NCBI RefSeq assembly: GCF_014204835.1
Contig: NZ_JACHMD010000001.1
Location: 2,170,001 to 2,234,000 of the forward strand
Source: Microbacterium marinum
GTDB taxonomy: Bacteria; Actinomycetota; Actinomycetes; Actinomycetales; Microbacteriaceae
Reading direction: 5' to 3'
DNA: 64,000 nt
The position numbers were made by a program, and so were the translations under genes. The notes under the pieces were generated by a model. That model was given only the letters and a program-made list of their open reading frames with translations. It did no database searches and had not been told where the DNA came from. Below, piece by piece: positions 59,647 through 64,000 of this stretch; the stretch's first letter is position 1, and every line of letters begins with the position of its first letter.

Positions 59647-62103
59647 TCAGGACTCGTCGGAGGCGGTGGACACCGGCGTGCCGGTGAGCGCCGCCGTCGT
59701 CACGCGACGACGTGCCCGGCCCTGACCGGGCGCCTTGGGCTCGGGGAGCGCCTCGAGGACGGAATCGAGCATCCGCTCCGTGTCGCTCTTCGGCGCGGCA
59801 TCCGCCTTCTTCTTCCGAGGACGCTTCGGCCGCTCGGCGCGCTCAGGTCGCTCGGCGGGCGCCGTCTCCTCGGCGGCCGCAGTGGGAACCTCTTCGCCGT
59901 GGGGGTGGATGGTGGATGCCGCGATCTGCGCGAGCGCCGACTTCACGCCTTCGGTGATGACGTGGGTGCCGCCGGTGGGTGCTGCGGCGGCGTTGCCGTT
60001 GCCGTTGCCGTTCTGCGACGACCCGTTGCCCTGGCGCGAGCGGCGGTTGCCGTTGCCTCCCCCACCCGCGGTGTTGCCGCCGGAACGGTGCTTGACCACC
60101 GGGTCGTGGTGGACGATGACGCCGCGACCCGCGCAGACCTCGCACGCCTCGCTGAAAGTCTCCAGCAGGCCGAGGCCGAGCTTCTTGCGGGTCATCTGGA
60201 CGAGACCGAGCGAGGTCACCTCCGCGACCTGGTGCTTCGTCCGGTCGCGGCTCAGGCACTCGACGAGGCGTCGCAGCACGAGATCGCGGTTGGACTCCAG
60301 CACCATGTCGATGAAGTCGACCACGATGATGCCGCCGATGTCGCGAAGGCGCAGCTGACGGACGATCTCCTCGGCAGCCTCGAGATTGTTCTTGGTGACG
60401 GTCTCCTCGAGGTTGCCCCCGGTGCCCACGAACTTGCCGGTGTTGACGTCGACGACGGTCATGGCTTCGGTACGGTCGATGACCAGCGAGCCGCCCGAGG
60501 GAAGCCAGACCTTCCGGTCCAGCGCCTTCTCGATCTGCTCGGTGACGCGGTGCTCGTCGAAAGGATCGTGATCACCCTCGTACTTCTCGATCCGCTCGAG
60601 CAGGTCGGGGGCGACGCCCGTCAGGTACGACGTGATGGTCTGGTACGCCTCGTCGCCCTGGATCAGCATCTTGCGGAAGTCCTCGTTGAAGACATCGCGC
60701 ACGATCTTGACGAGGAGATCGGGCTCGGAGTGCAGCAGTGCGGGCGCCTGCCCGTTCTGGGTCTGCGCGCTGATGTGCTCCCACTGCGCGGTGAGGCGCT
60801 GCACGTCGCGGGTCAGCTGCTCCTCGGTCGCTCCCTCCGCCGCGGTGCGCACGATCACGCCCGAGGACTCCGGGAGCACCTCCTTCAGGATCTTCTTGAG
60901 GCGCGCGCGCTCGGTGTCGGGGAGCTTGCGCGAGATGCCGTTCATGGCACCGCCGGGCACGTACACGAGGTAGCGGCCCGGGAGCGAGATCTGGCTGGTG
61001 AGGCGGGCACCCTTGTGTCCGACGGGGTCCTTCGTGACCTGCACGAGCACCCTGTCGCCGCTCTTGAGCGCCAGCTCGATCCGGCGCGGCTGGTTGCCGG
61101 TCTCCACAGCATCCCAGTCGACCTCGCCCGAGTAGAGCACGGCGTTGCGTCCGCGCCCGATGTCGACGAAGGCCGCCTCCATCGAGGGCAGGACGTTCTG
61201 CACGCGCCCGAGGTAGACGTTGCCGATGAGGGAGGCGTCCTGGTTGCGGGCGACGTAGTGCTCGACGAGGACGTTGTCCTCCAGGACGGCGATCTGGATC
61301 CGGCCGCTCTTGGAGCGGACGATCATGTCGCGGTCCACCGATTCGCGGCGAGCGAGGAACTCGGCCTCGGTCACGACGGTGCGGCGACGCCCCGCCTCGC
61401 GTCCGTCACGGCGCCGCTGCTTCTTGGCCTCGAGACGGGTGGAGCCCTTGATGCGCTGCGGCTCGGTGATGACCTCGACGGCGCGGCGGCGCGGCGTGGG
61501 CTCGTCGCCCGACTCGCCCCCGCGGCGACGGTTGCGTCGTCGCGCGCTGGACGAGGGCTCGTCGCCTTGCTCGTCGCGGTCCTCGCGGTCATCGCGCGCG
61601 CGGCCCGGGCGCGCCGGCAGCGGCACGATCTCGGGTGCGTAGAAGTGGAGTGCGGTCGAGACGGCCGACACGAACTGCTCGGGCAGGAGGCCGAGGCTCA
61701 CCGCCGTCGGCTTCTCCGCCTCCGCGGGCTCCTCGGTGTCGGGAGCGGCGGCGTCGGGGGCGGCGGCGGGCGCGGCGGTGTCGGGAGCGGCAGTGTCGGG
61801 CGCGGCATCCGCCTCAGGAGTCTCGCTCGACTCCGGCGCGTCGTTCGACTCTGCGGCAGCCGCCTCGGAAGCCTCGCTCGACTCCGGAGCGTCGGGCTCC
61901 CCCGTCGTCTCAGCGTCGGACTCGCCGACGGCCGGCGCCGCCGCGGTGTCCGTCGCGCCGGCGTCCACGGCGTCGGAGGTCGCAATGCCGGTGTCCTCGG
62001 TCGCGACGTCGGCGTCCGCGGTCACAGCGGGCTGCTCGGGGGCGTTCAGCTCCTGCTCGGAGACATCGGAGGGTGCTGATTCGTTGTTGTCATCGGCCAT
62101 CAC
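59647..62103 (-). CDS. rne: Rne/Rng family ribonuclease
   Basis: An 818-residue endoribonuclease for RNA processing and decay. The first about 160 residues are Ala/Glu/Asp-rich and disordered, followed by a basic stretch, the S1 domain (GNVYLGRVQNVLPSMEAAFVDI), the DNase I-like catalytic part with VDVNTG and VDFIDM metal Asp residues, and the zinc-link CEVCAGRG. The C-terminus is low-complexity Gly/Asn then Ala/Glu-rich. AGGAG lies ten bases before ATG 62103. A hairpin occupies the 5' UTR. Confidence 0.95.
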   Translation of the reverse strand: MMADDNNESAPSDVSEQELNAPEQPAVTADADVATEDTGIATSDAVDAGATDTAAAPAVGESDAETTGEPDAPESSEASEAAAAESNDAPESSETPEADAAPDTAAPDTAAPAAAPDAAAPDTEEPAEAEKPTAVSLGLLPEQFVSAVSTALHFYAPEIVPLPARPGRARDDREDRDEQGDEPSSSARRRNRRRGGESGDEPTPRRRAVEVITEPQRIKGSTRLEAKKQRRRDGREAGRRRTVVTEAEFLARRESVDRDMIVRSKSGRIQIAVLEDNVLVEHYVARNQDASLIGNVYLGRVQNVLPSMEAAFVDIGRGRNAVLYSGEVDWDAVETGNQPRRIELALKSGDRVLVQVTKDPVGHKGARLTSQISLPGRYLVYVPGGAMNGISRKLPDTERARLKKILKEVLPESSGVIVRTAAEGATEEQLTRDVQRLTAQWEHISAQTQNGQAPALLHSEPDLLVKIVRDVFNEDFRKMLIQGDEAYQTITSYLTGVAPDLLERIEKYEGDHDPFDEHRVTEQIEKALDRKVWLPSGGSLVIDRTEAMTVVDVNTGKFVGTGGNLEETVTKNNLEAAEEIVRQLRLRDIGGIIVVDFIDMVLESNRDLVLRRLVECLSRDRTKHQVAEVTSLGLVQMTRKKLGLGLLETFSEACEVCAGRGVIVHHDPVVKHRSGGNTAGGGGNGNRRSRQGNGSSQNGNGNGNAAAAPTGGTHVITEGVKSALAQIAASTIHPHGEEVPTAAAEETAPAERPERAERPKRPRKKKADAAPKSDTERMLDSVLEALPEPKAPGQGRARRRVTTAALTGTPVSTASDES

Positions 62104-62117
62104 TGGCTTACTCCTAG

Positions 62118-62140
62118 CGGACGGCTCCGCGTGCCGTCCG
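62118..62140 (-). promoter_or_regulatory. hairpin in the rne 5' leader next to the SD
   Basis: CGGACGGC (62118-62125) and GCCGTCCG (62133-62140) form an 8-bp stem whose 3' side ends two or three bases before the AGGAG of rne. It could limit ribosome access or mark an autoregulatory cleavage site. Confidence 0.45.
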
Positions 62141-62384
62141 GCGAAACTCTGGCGGCGCCGTCCCGTATCGGACGGGCCGCGAACTCACTCGGTCTGCAGC
62201 TGTTCTCCCCGCGTTCTGTGCGAGGTCGTGCTGCGCGGGCGGTCATCGCCCGAAGTCTTCTGGTGACGTCCGGGCGGCGCGGCCGCGGGGACATCGGCCA
62301 CCATTATCTCACTATCGCGCCCGAAACCGTGACGGAGCGGATTTGCACGGTCCTCAGCCCAGCCGGCGCATATGCAGCCGGTGC

Positions 62385-62390
62385 CATAAT
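62385..62390 (+). promoter_or_regulatory. -10 element, near-leaderless start of VKOR gene
   Basis: CATAAT, 7 nt, ATG 62398. The rest of 62141-62384 holds only the divergent rne leader. Confidence 0.4.
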
Positions 62391-62397
62391 CGCCCCC

Positions 62398-62997
62398 ATG
62401 ACGACCCCGCTGAATCATCCCCGCCCGACCGCGCTCGCGATCTGGCTCATCCTCGCGGGTGTCGTCGGATGGATCGCCGCGTTCGAACTCACCGTCGAGC
62501 GGATGAAGCTGCTGGCCGACCCGACCGCGTCGGCTGCGTGCGACATCAGCCTCCTCGTCCAGTGCGGCGCCAATCTGCAGTCCTGGCAGGGATCGGTGTT
62601 CGGCTTCCCGAACCCGATCCTGGGCCTCACCGGCTGGATGGCGCCGGTCGTGGTGGGAGCGGCCCTCCTCGCGAATGCCCGGTTCGCGCGCTGGTTCTGG
62701 CTCGCGTTCGGCCTGGGTGTGACCGGAGCGCTCGCTTTCGTGATCTGGCTCATCTCGCAGAGCATCTATGTTCTGGGAACGCTCTGCCCGTGGTGCATGG
62801 TGACCTGGTCGGTCACGATCCCGACGTTCTTCGCCGTCATCATGCATCTGCTGCGCATCGGCGCGATCCCCGTCCCCGAGCGGGTGCAGCGCGTCGCCGG
62901 GTCGCTGATGGCGTGGGTTCCCCTCATGTCGATCGGCGCGTTCGCGGTCATCGGGCTGCTCGCCCAGCTCCGGCTGAACTGGATCGCCGAGTTCTGA
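62398..62997 (+). CDS. vitamin K epoxide reductase family protein
   Basis: A 199-residue membrane protein with four to five helices. The VKOR redox Cys are visible: the loop pair CDISLLVQCG (about residues 48-57) and the membrane CPWC (TLCPWCMVTW, about 130). It would reoxidise a secreted DsbA-like oxidase using menaquinone. No thioredoxin domain is fused; the cytoplasmic DsbA-like protein at 12605 is not an obvious partner. Confidence 0.92.
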   Translation: MTTPLNHPRPTALAIWLILAGVVGWIAAFELTVERMKLLADPTASAACDISLLVQCGANLQSWQGSVFGFPNPILGLTGWMAPVVVGAALLANARFARWFWLAFGLGVTGALAFVIWLISQSIYVLGTLCPWCMVTWSVTIPTFFAVIMHLLRIGAIPVPERVQRVAGSLMAWVPLMSIGAFAVIGLLAQLRLNWIAEF

Positions 62998-63010
62998 GGG
63001 TCGGAGAACG

Positions 63011-63045
63011 ACGAAGCGCCCGGTCCGAGGACGCGGGCGCTTCGT
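63011..63045. terminator. bidirectional terminator between VKOR and ndk genes
   Basis: ACGAAGCGCCCG (63011-63022) and CGGGCGCTTCGT (63034-63045) form a perfect 12-bp stem between convergent genes. Confidence 0.75.
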
Positions 63046-63054
63046 GAGTTGGTG

Positions 63055-63471
63055 TCAGGCGAACCAGATGGAGAGCTCGCGCGCCGCGGACTCGGGGCTG
63101 TCGCTGCCGTGCACCAGGTTCTGCTGAACGGCCAGTCCCCAGTCACGTCCGAAGTCACCGCGGATGGTGCCGGGGGCGGCAGTGGTGGGGTCGGTCGTGC
63201 CGGCCAGCGAGCGGAATCCCTCGATGACGCGGTTTCCGGCGAGGCGGATCGCGACGGAAGGGCCCGACATCATGAAGTCCAGCAGCGGCTCGTAGAAGGG
63301 CTTGCCGGCATGCTCGGCGTAGTGCTGCTCCAGCCGCGCACGGTCGGGCTCGACCAGGCGGAGGTCGACCAGGGCATAGCCCTTCGCCTCGATGCGGGCG
63401 AGGATCGCGCCGGTGAGGCCGCGGGCGACGCCGTCGGGCTTGACGAGGACGAGGGTCTGTTCGGTGGCCAT
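63055..63471 (-). CDS. ndk: nucleoside diphosphate kinase
   Basis: A 138-residue enzyme balancing NTP pools. It starts MATEQTLVLVKPDGVARG; the phospho-His is in QNLVHGSDSPESA near the C-terminus. GGAGAC lies just before ATG 63471. It follows the DUF4233 gene by one base, downstream of folC, the usual Micrococcales order. Confidence 0.97.
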   Translation of the reverse strand: MATEQTLVLVKPDGVARGLTGAILARIEAKGYALVDLRLVEPDRARLEQHYAEHAGKPFYEPLLDFMMSGPSVAIRLAGNRVIEGFRSLAGTTDPTTAAPGTIRGDFGRDWGLAVQQNLVHGSDSPESAARELSIWFA

Positions 63472-63472
63472 G

Positions 63473-63865
63473 TCAGTCTCCGTTCGTTTCCGCCTGCGCG
63501 GCGAGCGCGGCGTTGCGCTCATCGAGAGCGCCGCCCTTGATGGTGGCATACACATACATCGCGCCGAAAACCACAGCTGCGATCAGCAGTGCGGGCACGA
63601 GGAATGCGCCCAGTGCGATGACACCCTGCAGCACGGCGCCCGCGAGCACGGCCCAGCGGTGCCGGACCAGTCCCGCGAGGCCGACCGTCACGACGGCGAG
63701 CACCGCGCCGGCGACGATCGCCCACCAGTCGTCGATGCCGTCCGGCAGCACCCGCAGCCCGAAGACGACGAGCCCGCCGAGGAAGACGACGAGCGACTCC
63801 GAGATCAGCACCACCGCGAGGAGGGATTCCTGCGCGCCGCGGTGGCGCCGCACCCGCGGACTCAC
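63473..63865 (-). CDS. DUF4233 family membrane protein
   Basis: A 130-residue protein with about four helices (SLLAVVLISESLVVFLGGLV at the start) and a charged tail. DUF4233 proteins occur almost always between folC and ndk in Actinobacteria, as here, but have no known function. The GTG overlaps the folC stop (GTGA). Confidence 0.88.
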   Translation of the reverse strand: MSPRVRRHRGAQESLLAVVLISESLVVFLGGLVVFGLRVLPDGIDDWWAIVAGAVLAVVTVGLAGLVRHRWAVLAGAVLQGVIALGAFLVPALLIAAVVFGAMYVYATIKGGALDERNAALAAQAETNGD

Positions 63866-64000
63866 TCGTTGTACCCGGCCTTCCAGTCTTCCGCGGCAGA
63901 CAGCGCCACGGCTTCACCCGCGAGCACGACGCTGCCGGCGATGATGACGGCTCGTCGATCGGATGCCGCAGCCCACGCGCGGGCCGCGTCCGCGGCCTCC
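63862..64000 (-). CDS. folC: folylpolyglutamate/dihydrofolate synthase C-terminus (partial)
   Basis: The last 45 residues of a gene running off the right edge: a helix AARAWAAASDRRAVIIAG, then SVVLAGEAVALSA, matching the FolC/Mur-ligase C-terminal strand VTGSxxxVGE. The DUF4233-ndk context strongly supports folC. The 5' part is outside the window. Confidence 0.8.
   Translation of the reverse strand, partial: EAADAARAWAAASDRRAVIIAGSVVLAGEAVALSAAEDWKAGYNE

Overview
The window is about 64 kb of a high-GC (roughly 70%) actinobacterial chromosome. Gene content and order (rpsT/holA/comEC/comEA/leuS, lepA-hemW-hrcA-dnaJ-rsmE-HIT-phoH-ybeY-era, rplU-rpmA-obg-proB-proA-nadD-rsfS, rne, ndk, folC) and the DUF4233, DUF4031 and Pr6Pr families point to Microbacteriaceae, most likely Microbacterium. 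This is a family-level inference without database searches.

Layout. 1-4475 looks like the end of an integrated element abutting a CAU-anticodon tRNA: a 5'-truncated secreted lytic transglycosylase/golvesin/SGNH hydrolase fusion, a coupled lipoprotein, an excisionase-type protein and an integrase stub, all at visibly lower GC. 4563-6660 holds a DMT transporter, peptide deformylase and a small membrane protein. 6668-10849 holds tRNA-Asn, an orphan ABC ATPase, and dnaG-dgt continuing into dusB. 12045-16166 carries redox enzymes (glutathione peroxidase, DsbA-like), a P-loop kinase-like protein, uppS-recO and a TRIC channel. 16185-18063 is leuA with a leader peptide that has four consecutive Leu codons. 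18799-30653 is a long minus-strand housekeeping run (quinone oxidoreductase, era, CBS-domain protein, ybeY, phoH, HIT, rsmE, dnaJ, hrcA with a CIRCE operator, hemW, DUF1990, lepA).

30893-36452 inserts a 1577-residue secreted nuclease/5'-nucleotidase and an alpha/beta hydrolase between lepA and rpsT. 37054-42617 is the holA/comEC/comEA region, interrupted by a roughly 960-bp low-GC insert with two small overlapping plus-strand ORFs that resemble a bacteriocin-like peptide plus a membrane partner. 42711-50073 contains leuS, pabB, a DedA protein, an App1 phosphatase, an SRAP (HMCES-type) protein and a glycosylase-annotated protein. 50081-52381 has an N-acetylglucosamine-type PTS fusion and a small acidic protein. 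52421-59155 runs from tRNA-Ala through rsfS, nadD, proA, proB and obg to rpmA/rplU. 59368-64000 ends with a DUF4031 protein, rne, a VKOR-family protein, ndk, a DUF4233 protein and the 3' end of folC.

Many operon-leading genes show a TANNNT-type -10 hexamer exactly 6 nt before the start codon, the signature of leaderless transcripts. The 9-mer GGATGCCGC/GCGGCATCC recurs far more often than composition predicts. Most minus-strand genes overlap by 1-4 nt (TGATG, ATGA, GTGA), so translational coupling is pervasive.
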